Source: Talaromyces rugulosus (taxonomy: Eukaryota > Ascomycota > Eurotiomycetes > Eurotiales > Trichocomaceae). From it: a stretch of 64,000 nucleotides of DNA. The notes beneath the pieces were generated by a model, which worked only from the letters and a program-made list of their open reading frames with translations, ran no database searches and was not told the DNA's origin. The DNA lies in assembly GCF_013368755.1 (NCBI RefSeq), contig NC_049561.1:1364001-1428000 (forward strand). The letters run 5' to 3'. Made by a program: the position numbers and the translations under genes. Shown in pieces: positions 46,061 through 57,910 of this stretch (its first letter is position 1; the number at the start of each line of letters is the position of its first letter).

Positions 46061-47737
46061 ATGAGCACCGTTCGAGAGAATGGCGGATCTTCGACCTGCG
46101 TTATCGAGCTACGACCTACTTCGGCATTCTCCACGAAAGAGGATGGGCAAAGACCACCTGGCATAACCCTCAATACTGAACGAGAGAATAATGATAATAG
46201 CAATGATCACCACACTCCTGGATGGGAACAGGATACTGAGAGCCTTGGACCGGGAAGAGCCGTCGCTCATGCTCGAGAGAAGTGGAACGAGCCATCGGTT
46301 AATGCACCTCGGACTTTTGCGACTTTTTGGTGTTTCGTTATCATGGGCGCGAATGATGCTGCGTATGGTGTAAGTTGTCAATCCTGATATAAAGAAACGA
46401 GCTGCTTCTTTTCTGACCGGATTCTGTTGCAGGCTTTGATTCCATATGTATGTACTTACCTACGCAGATTATTGGGTTGCTCTGACTAGCCAAACAGCTC
46501 GAAACTTACTACAACCTCACCTACACAATTGTCTCGCTCGTGTTTCTTTCGCCTTTGGTTGGCTATGCTGTCGCAGCTCTGTTCAACCATGCAATCCACA
46601 TGCGGTTGGGCCAGCGGGGAGTCGCGATTCTCAGCTCTAGTTTCCACCTGATTGCGTATGTGATCAACTCGGTTCATCCGCCATTCCCTGTGCTTGTGGT
46701 ATCTTTCATCTTTGCTGGATTGGGTAATGGGCTGGGAGACTCGGCGTGGAATGCGTGGGTTGGGAACCTCGCGAATGCAAATGAAGTTCTCGGGTTCTTG
46801 CATGGGTTTTATGGGCTAGGGGCTGTCCTGAGCCCGCTGGTTGCTACGTCTTTCATAACCAAAGCTAATTTGCAATGGTATACTTTTTACTACTTGATGG
46901 TGAGTCAAACATTTCCCGTTGCCCTCTGTCTCTTTCTCTCTCTCTCTCTTACCAAGGAAATGTGGCGCAGATTGGCGGTGCTGTAATTGAGCTCGCTTTT
47001 GGCACGGTTGCCTTTTGGAAGGCAAATCAGCACGAGTTTAGAAAGCATATCGCACAAAGTTCAGAGCAGAGTTCCCAGCACAAGGGCGGCAACGGGCTGA
47101 AAGAAGCTCTCCTGACCAAGCCGGCTGCCCGCGTTACTTGGCTTTGCGCTGCATTTCTCCTGGGGTATGTAGGCGCAGAAGTCGCCTTAGGAGGGTGGAT
47201 TGTGACCTTTATGATGCGTGTGCGTCATGGAGGAGCTTTTGCTAGTGGTATGACTGCCACTGGGTTCTGGATCGGCATCACTGTTGGCCGAGTAGTGCTT
47301 GGATTCGTCACGGCTCGTATTGGAGAGAAGTTTGCTATTTCGGTTCGTACCAATATGCAACTTGCTGTTGCTTTGCTAAAGAAAAAAACCGCTAGATATA
47401 CCTACTTCTGGCCATGGCGTTTGAACTGATCTTCTGGCTCGTACCTCAATTCTACGTATCCGCAGTGGCCATTGCGATACAGGGATTCTTCCTGGGCCCT
47501 CTGTTCCCTGCTGCCATAGTTGCTGCAACCAAGTTACTTCCGAAACATCTTCATGTATCGTCAATCGGTTTTGCAGCTGCACTGGGCGGTGCAGGCGCCG
47601 CGGTGTTCCCGTTCGCAGTGGGAGCGATTGCTCAGGCGAAAGGTGTCCAGGTGCTGCAGCCATTTGCACTGGCTTTGTTGATTGCAGTACTTGGAGCATG
47701 GATGCTGCTTCCACGCATGCCAAAGAATGAAGAGTAA
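46061..47737 (+). CDS. MFS transporter, Bsc6-like
   Basis: Exons are 46061-46369, 46433-46447 (a 15-nt microexon coding ALIPY), 46498-46899, 46971-47342 and 47396-47737, giving 479 aa. After an ~90-residue hydrophilic N-terminus come the first membrane segment (FWCFVIMGANDAAYG), YTIVSLVFLSPLVGYAVAAL and about ten more hydrophobic segments, two six-helix halves being separated by a short loop with QSSEQSSQHKGG. GLGNGLGDSAWNAWVGNL and FLHGFYGLGAVLSPLVAT are typical of the fungal group containing yeast Bsc6 and bacterial FucP-like carriers. The substrate is unknown. The microexon and all five junctions are needed for an unbroken transporter frame. Confidence 0.9.
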
Positions 47738-48275
47738 TGACGAGTTTTATTGAGGGACCACATTTGAAGCTGGGCGTTTTGTATCAATAGAGGACTGGCT
47801 GCATTTTCCGTGTAAGAGTGTGGGAGTGTGGTTCTTGTGTCTCTATCTCTGAATTAAGCATCTTGACTGCCAGACTTTCCCATAACGATATGTCTAGACA
47901 GGTAGCAAAATAGCAACAAGAAGTAGTATCACCACCAAGTGGGGCGTCGCGAGAAGCGGCTAGTCCCAAACAGGCGTTGATAGGTACGCGCACCGCGTCC
48001 TGCACGCGCGTGGGTCAAAAGGGCAGCGCAGGACCTCAACTTTTGAACTCACCCTCTCTTATTCTTTTTTCGTGCCTTGCAGGACTCTCGCGTCTCCAAC
48101 TCTCCATCCCCGACCTCGCTTCGATATAATTGCCTCCTAGTCTTCGCCTGCAACCTCTTTTTTCTTCAGCATCACATCGACATTTGTGTTCTCGCTACCC
48201 CGCCTCATTGCTCGCATCACCGCCCATTGTAAACGCACAAACAACGCACAAAAGTCCATTTACATATATACCAAG
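47738..48275. promoter_or_regulatory. PCNA upstream region with CGCG-rich boxes
   Basis: 538 bp upstream of PCNA. GC-rich elements TACGCGCACCGCG (from 47985) and CACGCGCG (48003-48010) resemble MBF/E2F-type sites that drive S-phase genes in fungi and other eukaryotes, though none is an exact ACGCGT. CT-rich DNA follows toward the start. Confidence 0.35.
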
Positions 48276-49305
48276 AGTCAGTGCCGAGTCCTTCTTCGAA
48301 AATATATTGGCCATGTACTTATATTCATCACAGTGTTGGAAGCACGTTTAGAACAGGCCAGTCTGCTTAAGAAGGTAAGTTTTTTTCTTTCTCGTCTCCG
48401 CTCCCATATTATCCCACCTAGCTCACATGTACCTTTTTTTATTTATTAGGTCGTCGATGCTATCAAGGATCTTGTTCAGGACTGCAACTTTGACTGCAAT
48501 GACTCGGGCATCGCTCTCCAAGCCATGGACAACTCGCACGTTGCTCTCGTCTCCATGCTGATGAGAGCCGAGGGCTTCTCGCCGTACCGATGCGACCGCA
48601 ACATCGCGCTGGGCATCAACTTGGTCTCTTTGACCAAGGTCCTCCGTGCTGCCCAGAACGAGGACATCTTGACACTGAAGGCCGAAGACTCTCCGGATGT
48701 GGTTAACCTCATGTTCGAGAGCGCCGAAACAGATCGTCTTAGCGAGTATGACATTAAACTGATGGATATCGACCAAGAGCACCTGGCTATTCCGGAAACG
48801 GAGTATGCTGCTACTGTTTCTATGCCCGCTGCCGAATTCCAGCGTATCTGCCGGGACCTGAACGCGCTGTCTGAGTCTGGTATGTTAATTCGGTTCTGGT
48901 GGTGTTGACTTGACGTTCTCAAAGCTAACTCGGAGCAGTCGTCATTGAGGCTACAAAGGAAGGCATCAAGTTCTCGTGTCAGGGCGACATTGGCAACGGC
49001 TCCGTCACCGTCCGCCAGAACACCAACGTCGATAAGCCAGAGCAAAATGTTTCCATCCAGCTTAGCGAGCCTGTTGCTCTGACCTTCTCCCTCAAGTACC
49101 TGGTCAACTTCTGCAAGGCTACCGCTTTGTCTAGCCAGGTCAACCTGTGCCTATCTCAGGAAGTGCCTCTTCGTGTCGAGTACAGCCTCGGAAGCGGCCA
49201 CCTGCGCTTTTTCCTTGCCCCAAAGGTATGCATTGCCATCGGACTGCACTTGTCTTTTGGAAATAAGCAGCTAACCGCTTTTTCTAGATTGGCGAAGAGG
49301 ATTAA
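48276..49305 (+). CDS. pcna: Proliferating cell nuclear antigen (PCNA sliding clamp)
   Basis: PCNA is the homotrimeric DNA clamp for replicative polymerases. Exons 48334-48374, 48450-48879, 48939-49225 and 49288-49305 encode the whole protein apart from the first base of the start codon. The family start [14 protein letters not shown] is read as A|TG TTG GAA, with A at 48276 and a 57-nt intron 48277-48333 (GTCAGT...CACAG). An alternative donor at 48281 also follows an A. The product is 258 aa, the exact family length. Visible are the centre loop region [20 protein letters not shown], the interdomain connector ([16 protein letters not shown]) and the C-terminal APKIGEED. No in-frame ATG exists elsewhere near the first exon, so the split start codon is the simplest model. 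Confidence 0.93.
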
Positions 49306-52139
49306 ATGTAACTATCAGATACGACGAGTTCTGCTGGGTGTTCTAGGTCTGCCAATCAATATTTGTTGCCACCGATCTTCTCCTCTTTTTGACATTGTGC
49401 AAGCGAAATAAATTATGGCGTTGCTTTCTTTTCTATGGTCATACTAATGGGTTTGAGATGTTTTCGGCGGGCAATGATTTGAGATGAATTTTCTTGAACC
49501 TCTTTGTTTATTACACTATCACGACTGTTTTGTTTCTTTTTAAATGAGATGTATACCAATGAGTGTTGAGTACTCTGTATTTAAATAGAGTGCGAGAGAA
49601 AAAGAATGATTAGTTCCTTGAGATGAGGCTGGATATGCACGTTGAGGGTTGGCAAGTAGCAACATTTTTACGGTGCGTAGTTTGGAGTATGTTCTGGGAA
49701 CGGTACGAAAGAAAAACTGAAGGGTTGTCGAAATTCAAGACGCTCGTTTTGGTGGGGGAAAAAAAAGGCTGACATTAGCAGTATCCTAGAACTTCATCAC
49801 ACAAAAAAGTCCATGACTCACCAAGAAAAAAAAAGTTGAAGCGTCGCCCCCAACAGAATGATCGGAATCGAATGATACCGGGATTTTTTCCTCACAAGGA
49901 GAAAAAAAGACCCAAAGGTATGCTGCGTATTGCACTAAAGTGTCGCATGGGAAAGCAAATGTTTCCCACACACACAATCTTCGCAACGACTCTCCCATGG
50001 GGATTTCTCTTTAAAAAGAGGTCCCCTGCGATTTCTGATGCCAGTTGCAGACGTTTATCACGTCAGGCCCTCACGGGCAGTACCGGCTTTCATATCCCCT
50101 TAAGGAAAATGAAAGCGGATTTGATTTTTTGAAGATTCCTCCGAATTTCTCATTTGCAGATCCCTCTTCTTGGGTTTTCCGGGGGGTTCTGTTTCAGTAT
50201 GCCGAGGGCATAAAGGGTACAGAGTCCAGAATAACCAAGAAAAAGGGAGGTAACAGCGTGTAAACACAGGGTCTACTTCTGTTGTTTGTAGCAAAGAAAC
50301 GCAGCATTGAAGGGGGCGACGCTTGAGGGAAAAGAAGAAGAAGGTGAGAAAAGCGGCTGCGGTTTTACGTTGTGTGGACGGCGATTCTGCCATGGTTGAC
50401 CGCTTTAAGTCACAAAGGGATATGATTGGTTGGTTTGGATGTGCCCAATTAAGATTTTTTATAGTTCTGCTCGCGTGATTGTTTAATGGTGATATTTATC
50501 GACGATTGCTGCTCTGCTGGACCAGCGAGATTGGATTCTCAATAATGGCTCTCAGTTTGATGGTTGTGGGGTTGCTGTTTCACATGGAAGCGAGGGGTTG
50601 AGATGCGACAGTAGTACGTTGTGTTGCAGCTCTGACTATTAGTAGAACACTAGCAAGAATATATATATTAAAATGACATATTAAATTACTGTCTAGTACT
50701 AGACAAAGGCGTTGTTGTGCAAATAAGAAACCGGGGTGGCATGGGCTCATACTGCTGCGCCTCCCGAGACGTCTCACAGCCACAAGCCACTGGTGATTCT
50801 ACACGCTGCGTCATGTATTGCGTTTATTTATTATATTATTGTGGTATAACATTGTATTTCTCTCGTAACGTTACATGATAATATGATAATATGGCGACTT
50901 GTGTAATTAGTAGAAAAACAAGTATGGATACTGATCACGTGGGCATTCTAGGCAGCCATCAAAGATCGAGATCGGAGAGACACGAAGTAAAATTTCCACA
51001 GCAGAAAAGCAGTCCTGTTCAAAATAGTAACTATCGGAGACGAATTACAATAGTCTGCAGAAGGAATCACTGCCAAGCGCGTATTATTGCTAGGGGCTCA
51101 TGCTTGTGTTCGTATTCCAGCCGCATCCTGCCATGCGGCTGGACAGTAATAAATCTCAGACATGCATACATACATACATACACAGTGCATACACAGTAGA
51201 TATGTCTGTAACCGGCTGGTTGCACATACACAGGCCAAGCTCTCAGTTCCGATTTCTGCAATTATTCCGATTAATCAACCCGAAATAAAACACACACACA
51301 GAGACAAATAATTCTAGGCTGAGTTGGTCGAGGCCCGTCGCATCTCCACCCAGAAAACGCCTAGCCGTATTCCCCATACGTGGACCTGGTAAGAAAGCAA
51401 AAAAAAAAAAAAAGTCAGGTGCACACTTCAAGCCAGTGTCAAGCCACACAATAATATTGAATGGGGCCTGAGCGAGAATGCAGTCGGGACTCAGGACTCA
51501 GGACCGCCATTATTTAATATGGAACCAGAATGCATCTTCCCCATAACACCCAGTGGCACCGTTGAACGGCCCCGTAATTTACCGGGCGTGAAACAGACTA
51601 GCGCAGTATCGGGCTCGGTACAGCCTTGCGATTATTAGTATTAATCTGTCTCACTCTTTCTTTTCCTTCCGACAACAAACACCTCGACATACATCCTCTC
51701 ATCCCCGCTCTGGCCTGGCTCATGCTGTCGTCTTGAATTCGCTCCTATTCTCCGACGACTGCACTGCCTTTCATTCGTTTTTCGATCTCGTTGCCGCCAC
51801 TTTGACCGGTCGCCCTGCCAATCGCTCCGATTCCCCTCAGGAAGCGGCATTTGTGACTCGCCCAGCAATCTACAAAACAACCTCGAGAATTGTTGTTGCA
51901 ACCAATTCCTTCGTTTTAAGGACGCACTCGCTTGTCTTGCGAAATCCTGGCTCGCTTTTCGCTGTAAAGACAACGACACGAGAACTGCCGTCCTTGGCTC
52001 CGTATAGGAGCTGGTCGCCAAAATTTCTTCCACACAGACCAGGGCCTCTCTGCTGGGAGGTCCTTTTGTCGAGTCTCCGTATCGCGGTACTTTCCCTGCA
52101 CGAAAAGGTTATCGCCAGGTTTCTGAAAAACCAAGCAAA
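49306..52139. other. 2.8-kb intergenic region
   Basis: The PCNA 3' region, then about 2 kb without a supported gene, then CT-rich promoter-like DNA from 51.6 kb for the Golgi protein. Minus-strand and plus-strand frames here have no recognisable domains. A tetranucleotide (ATAC)n stretch lies near 51165-51185 and an A run near 51400-51413. Confidence 0.5.
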
Positions 52140-53313
52140 ATGTACATTCCCAATTCCAAGTGGACATGGCTGTTCGTTGTCATTGTCGTCATCCAGGCGG
52201 CTGTGATTCTCGGTCTTGAATCGTGAGTTCCCTCTATCTTTTTATTTATATCGAAAACCTGACTGACATTTTCGCCAGATATGTTTTTGCCGATTTCCAG
52301 ATCCATCTCCAGACCGTCAAAGCCGTCGACAGTAAGAGCTCAACAAAAACCATTCCAACCTTCCTTTCGCTCTATATCTTTGGATTTGTTTACGAACTAG
52401 TACTTGCCTACGACGCTTTGCGGCTCAAGAACACTATTCAAATTATTGGACTCTGTATCTGCAACGTTGGATTGCTGATCTACGGTGCAGTGCAGATTGA
52501 GCAGATCCAAGAAGCCGTCGACCTCTTGGACGGAATCGGTGCTTTGGACAATGATCTCTGGGACCAGACTAAGCCTATTCTCATTGCCATTCCCTGCATT
52601 CTCGGCTTAACTTCTGTCTTGATGATTGGCGTGGCATGGAAATTGTACGACGAATTTGCATGGACTATCTACAAACATATTAGCGCCGACCTGCGTATGA
52701 AACGTCGGTATCTGACGTATCAGGTATGAATTACTGCTCATTAGTGGAAACGACCAAAACTAATCTGTATTTAGATCTACATTGCCTTGTTGAAGTTTGA
52801 TTTCTTCTTCTTCCTGGGCTTTACCGTGCAGTTTGTCGTGGTTGTTACCGGAAGAACCAATACCGAGTTTGCCTTGACTATCGCTGCCATTCCGGTCACC
52901 ATCATCATTCTTGTCTTTGCCGCATACTTTACACGGCGCGAGAGTACTGCCGGCATGTGTGCCGTTATTGTAAGTTCCGCCCTTCACTTCACCTTGAACC
53001 GAATCTAACAACAGTCTAGGTTCTATATATCGGCGGCTTGGCATACTTCCTCTTCAAGCTTGTGCGCATGTATCAACCATCGAGGGAAGCCGAATATACC
53101 TCGGCGCGACGATCACTGACGTTCTTTGCTGTCATTACCCTGCTCCTCATTGTGTCGACGATCGTCAATGCCATCATATGCACGATCAACTTCCACAAGG
53201 GGCTGAAGCCGCACATTTGGAAGCCACGCAAGAGCAATGACGAGGAAAAGTCCACCGAAATGGGCCCACAAACGCCCGGTGATGATAACCCATCACGGAT
53301 GATGATCGATTAA
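52140..53313 (+). CDS. UPF0658 Golgi apparatus membrane protein
   Basis: Exons 52140-52222, 52279-52723, 52775-52969 and 53020-53313 give 338 aa. About seven hydrophobic helices are visible: WLFVVIVVIQAAVILGL, LSLYIFGFVYELVLAYDAL, IIGLCICNVGLLIYGAVQI, ILIAIPCILGLTSVLMIGVA, FFFFLGFTVQFVVVV, LTIAAIPVTIIILVFAAYF and VITLLLIVSTIVNAIICTI. A cytosolic acidic tail follows. It matches the fungal UPF0658 family, named after a fission-yeast Golgi protein of unknown activity. Membrane topology is inferred from the hydrophobic pattern. Confidence 0.88.
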
Positions 53314-53977
53314 GAAGCAGTTCGTCCCCCAGAGTCCGCCAGATACTGGCGGCAAAGGGCTTGGTATTTGACTGAATATTAAAAGAAAGAAAGAAAAATC
53401 ATAATCACAGATACCCCCTTCGCAGATATTATTTGACATTTCGACACCTCGTTTATCAATTGTTGACTGATGTTGATTTGATGATACCACTTATGTTCAT
53501 ACCCTCCTTTATGACCCCATTTTTTTTTTCTTTTTGAGCATGTATTTAGACTTTTGCAGAGCGATATTCATCTTCTCATGGCGGATATTCAGGTGTTTCC
53601 AGGTGCTAAGCAGGGCAGCCATTTTTCTCCCTGTCGAGTTTATAATGCAGAAAAATTGACAGTATTTACAACCCGGATATTATATTCTATATTCTGTATT
53701 CTGTATTGTATATGTTATATTCTTATAGTCCTCGTTTGAGTGTAAAAGCATGCCAAGAAATCGGCGTGGCAGTGGCCAATCAGGGCGGTCTCCGGCGCGA
53801 GCGCTGACCCGTGTCCTTTTACATCGGACTCGCTCCTTGCGACATCTCCAGCTTCAACTTGCCTTGTCCTTGCAACTCCCATCTCTCGCGGCCACCCCTT
53901 TTCGTTTCTATCTTTCTACCTTTCTAATCGCCCGTCGCTCTTTTCCTTTCGACTAATTTGATTACTTTCCCAACACA
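53314..53977. other. Intergenic region upstream of Sec61-beta
   Basis: 664 bp. The first half is AT-rich 3' sequence; the last 200 bp are C/T-rich as expected of a fungal promoter. No gene was seen. Confidence 0.6.
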
Positions 53978-54531
53978 ATGGTCAGTAGCTTTCCGTCGCT
54001 GCACCTGCAGGAATCCACCATCCTTTTGACGAACAAATCTCGCTAACTCAAACCCATATTCACAGTCTTCTCCCCGCGCCTCTTCTCCTCTCGCTTCAGG
54101 CACCGAGTCTGGTCCTGACACCAAGTCGCCTGGCTCTGGCGCTGCTGCTGCCTCCGGATCGGCTGGCAACCGCCCTTCATCGCCCACTCCCCCCGGCGGT
54201 CCTCGCACAGCCCTTCGTCGTCGTGCGGCCGCAGACCACAAGGAATCATTGCGCAATGCGCGACCGACGTCGACTCGCTCTGCCGGTGCCGGTGGCTCGT
54301 CGGGCACTATGCTCAAGCTCTACACTGACGAGAGCCCCGGTCTCCGAGTAGACCCTGTGGTCGTTTTGGTTTTGAGCTTGGGTTTCATCTTCTCGGTTGT
54401 TGGTCTGCACGGTAAGAAGCTTTATTTTACCTTTAAAAGAAGAAGAAGAAGAAGAAGAAGAAGAAGGAATTGTATACTGATGCATTTTCTTTACAGTCAT
54501 TGCCAAGGTCACGCGCAAGTTCTCTGCATAG
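53978..54531 (+). CDS. sbh1: Sec61 translocon beta subunit (Sbh1)
   Basis: This is the tail-anchored beta subunit of the ER protein-conducting channel. The first coding exon is only the ATG (53978-53980). An 85-nt intron (GTCAGT, CTAAC branch, CACAG) follows. Exon 2 is 54066-54411 and exon 3 is 54497-54531, giving 127 aa. The N-terminus is Ser/Pro/Gly-rich ([20 protein letters not shown]), then comes the family core ([16 protein letters not shown]) and a single C-terminal membrane helix ([20 protein letters not shown]) ending KVTRKFSA. The second intron contains a (AGA)n microsatellite. Confidence 0.94.
54437..54466 (+). repeat. (AGA)n microsatellite inside a Sec61-beta intron
   Basis: About ten perfect AGA units lie within intron 2, between the donor at 54412 and the acceptor at 54496. 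Confidence 0.9.
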
Positions 54532-55344
54532 ACAGCTCGAATGGGTCCTGCAGCGGCCTGTTTGATGTCAATTGCCGTTAACTACGAATATTACCACTAC
54601 TACCATCACCACCACTACTACAATTACCTCTATTTGTTCGCGGAAACGGGTCACACTCTTGGTCGATTCATTTCGCGAACCTTCAATGCCAAGGCTTTCA
54701 TCCGCCTTGTCTTTCATCTCTATACCCTTATTATTTGTACCTCTTGATCCGAATCGGCGTGGGACGGGAAATGCTTAAGCATCTATCTACATTTGTTTTG
54801 CGGTTATGAGCCGGCAGCTTACCTGCAGGGAAAAGAAAAGAAATCAAGATAGCATTACTGTATATTACATCACATACAAGAGAAAACGCAATCCACTGGA
54901 GTCTGGCTGTTTGAAACTGTGTTACCATGCGTCTATTTAATTCATTGCTTTGAGTCTCCGAATTGCGTGCTGGGTTGTTTCGGAACCGGAACGAAAGCCC
55001 TATCTTAGTCGGTAACGTCACGATGAGGAGCAATGATCATCCAAAAAAAATTTTGAAATTTTAAAAAATTTCACAAGATAGAGAGCATTTCTCCAGAAAA
55101 CCCCTCTCCACGGACTAAACGGCCTATCTTAAGTTTTGACCACCTTAGCAAAACCATAGATCATTCATATCATCCCATATCACGTGGCACACGGGAATGC
55201 CAAGAAATAAACCCGAGGGACCAAATCGTCGACAGGGCCCAATTGATTAATTAATATTATTCACGACGATATTTAATATAAGGATAATGATATTAACTTG
55301 TGTCATTGGCAAAAGTCAAAAACGCTCGCAAGTTTATCTAATGC

Positions 55345-55561
55345 CTTATCTCGCCCTCTAATTGGGCCCTGATAAGCTACCCTCCAGCCAGCCAATCACA
55401 TGACTTGCTCGTGCTGGCCTCAGGCTTAGGTCTGCAGAGCGTGGGGAACGACTTGTTCCCTTTTGCCCTGAATTAGGATTATCACCATTAGCTCACTCCT
55501 AAGTTCCTAACCAAGAGCCCCAGATGACAAACCCCAATGAGTGTCCCAATGGCTGCTTATC
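55345..55561. promoter_or_regulatory. GATA-factor sites upstream of the urea permease
   Basis: HGATAR-type sites occur at 55345-55350 (CTTATC), 55370-55376 (TGATAAG) and 55556-55561 (CTTATC). These are the core sequences bound by the nitrogen regulator AreA in filamentous fungi, and urea permease genes are nitrogen-catabolite repressed. Actual binding is inference. Confidence 0.55.
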
Positions 55562-55667
55562 GCCGCCTTCGTATCGGCGCCCTCCGTAATGACGGTTGAT
55601 CTGCCCATCCAATTGATGGCTGCGATTTCGGAGAATTCTGGCTGCAGACTGGCAGGGCCTGGCCTGC

Positions 55668-55673
55668 TATAAA
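55668..55673 (+). promoter_or_regulatory. TATA box of the urea permease gene
   Basis: TATAAA lies 76 bp upstream of the ATG, within the usual range for a fungal core promoter with a short leader. Confidence 0.5.
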
Positions 55674-55748
55674 GCTGGCTGGGAAGCTCTTCTCCGGCTT
55701 TAGCTATCTGTCATTCAACTTTTTTTGAGCCTCAGACGATTGACAACC

Positions 55749-57837
55749 ATGGCTGGTGTTGCTCATTTCACCGTTCCGCTGCATCAGAGCTTTGGCTATG
55801 GCATCGTGGTCGGGCTGGGCTTTGCCTTTGCCTTGCTGATGATCTTTATCACATGGGCTTTGAAGAGGTAAGCTCGGATTTTCATTCATGCCGCCTCCCC
55901 AGAGCGAGCCCTGACATGAGTACAGATATCAGTATGAAGTCCAGACCTCGGAAATGTTCTCGACCGCAGGCCGTACCGTCAAGTCAGGCCTGGTAGCGTC
56001 AGCTGTCGTCAGTAGCTGGACCTGGGCAGCAACTCTTTTGCAATCGTCAACGGTAGCTTATGAGTATGGTGTCTCTGGTCCTTTCTACTACGCGTCTGGC
56101 GCGACAGTGCAGATTCTCCTGTTTGCTACCCTGGCCATTGAATTGAAACGCCGCGCCCCCAATGCGCATACCTTCCTCGAGGTCATTCGCGCACGATACG
56201 GCACTGTAGTTCACTGTGTCTTTATTGTGTTCTGTTTAATGACCAACATTCTCGTGACCGCCATGCTGCTGACTGGCGGCTCTGCCGTTTTGACCGCACT
56301 GACCGGCATGCACACTGCCGCCGCTTGCTTCTTGCTCCCCATTGGAGTCGTGCTGTATACTGTCTTTGGTGGAATCAAGGCTACGTTTATTACTGATTAC
56401 CTGCACACCATCTTCATCGTCGTGATCATCTTTGTCTTCGCCTTCAACGCATACGCCTCGAGCCCCGTGCTGGGCTCGCCCGGAAAGGTGTATGACATTT
56501 TGACGGCCGCTGCAAAGGCAAACCCTGTCGATGGGAACTCGCAGGGCAGTTATCTCACCATGCATTCGCGCGAAGGTGGCATCTTTTTTGTTATTAACCT
56601 GATTGGCAACTTTGGAACGGTTTTTCTCGATAACGGATACTACAACAAAGCCATTGCGGCGAGCCCCGTTCACGCATTCCCTGGATATGTGATTGGCGGT
56701 CTTTGCTGGTTTGCCATCCCATGGTTGTGTGCCACCACTATGGGATTGACAGCCATTGCTCTACAGGGAGACTCAATTTTGAGCTCTACCGACGTTACTG
56801 CGGGTCTTGTTTTGCCGTACGCTGCTGTGCAGTTGATGGGATATGGGGGTGCTGTGGCAACGACTTTGATGGTCTTCATGGCCGTCACATCTGCTTTCTC
56901 CGCGCAGCTGATTGCTGTGTCCTCGGTCTTTACATACGATATTTACCAGGCGTACATCAAGCCTTCTGCAAAGGGCCAGAACCTGGTCTGGATGTCCCAC
57001 ATGGCTTGCGTTGTGTATGCTCTGATCATGGCTGGTTTTGCTACTGGTCTCTACTACGCTGGAATTGGAATGGGCTATCTGTACCTGCTCATGGGAGTCA
57101 TCATTTCTGCGGCTGTGATCCCGGGCTCGTTGACTCTGTTATGGAAGGGACAAAACTGGGTGGCCGCAGCACTGTCGCCGCCGCTTGGTCTGGCAGTTGC
57201 TTTGATCGCCTGGCTTGTGACAGCAAAGTCTCTGTACGGCGAACTGACCGTGGCCACTACTGGACAAAACTACCCTATGCTTGCCGGAAACGTCGCCGCA
57301 CTACTCAGCCCGCTGATATTCATCCCCATTCTAACCCTGATATTTGGCCAACAAAACTACGACTACGAATCCATGCGCAACATCCGCAAAGTCGACGACT
57401 CGGACGTCGCCGCCGCGGCACACGTCGATCTCGAAATGATCCCCGGCGAAACCAGCCACCCAGAAGACATGACGGCCACCGAAAAGCAAAAACTCGACAA
57501 AGCCGCGTTTTGGGCACGCACACTAACGGTGATAATGACTTTGTGTCTGCTCATCCTCTGGCCCATGCCCATGTATGGCTCTGGCTACGTTTTCAGTAAG
57601 AAATTTTTCACGGGCTGGGTTGTCGTTGGCATTTTGTGGTTGTTTTGTACTGCGTTTGGCGTCGTTTTGTTCCCGTTGTATGAGGGGCGTGCCAGTATTG
57701 TGCGTGTGGTCCGGATGATGGCTTTGGATGCCATGGTCAAGGGGAGGAAGAAGCACCTGGCGCAAGAGCCGGATACGTCGGTGACGGCCAGTCCAGCGCA
57801 GGCGGCTTCTGTTGAGAAGTTGCCAGTGGCGGAGTAA
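55749..57837 (+). CDS. ureA: Urea permease of the Dur3/UreA type (SSS family)
   Basis: This is a high-affinity urea:proton/sodium symporter of the plasma membrane. Exons 55749-55867 and 55926-57837 give 676 aa, matching the family. It begins MAGVAHFTVPLHQSFGYGIV and has about 15 hydrophobic helices. The region SWTWAATLLQSSTVAYEYGV and DNGYYNKAIAASPVHAFPGY are highly characteristic of UreA/Dur3. A large hydrophilic loop near residues 490-530 and a cytosolic tail follow. The promoter carries GATA sites, consistent with nitrogen control. The minus-strand lipase-fold gene converges on it with about 70 bp between stop codons. Confidence 0.96.
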
Positions 57838-57910
57838 TTTGTTTTTTATGAGTTTGTCATATACCCATTTTTTATTATCTATATTATATCTATTTCTAGA
57901 CTGCAATCCA

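Larger units (their letters stand above)
54532..55748. other. Intergenic region and urea permease promoter
   Basis: 1.2 kb without a gene. The left part is AT-rich; the right part holds the promoter elements listed separately and a CCAAT box at 55392-55396. Confidence 0.55.

Noticed and set aside
56236..56673. Minus-strand frame opposite the urea permease
   Set aside because: Antisense shadow of a hydrophobic membrane protein, no independent support.
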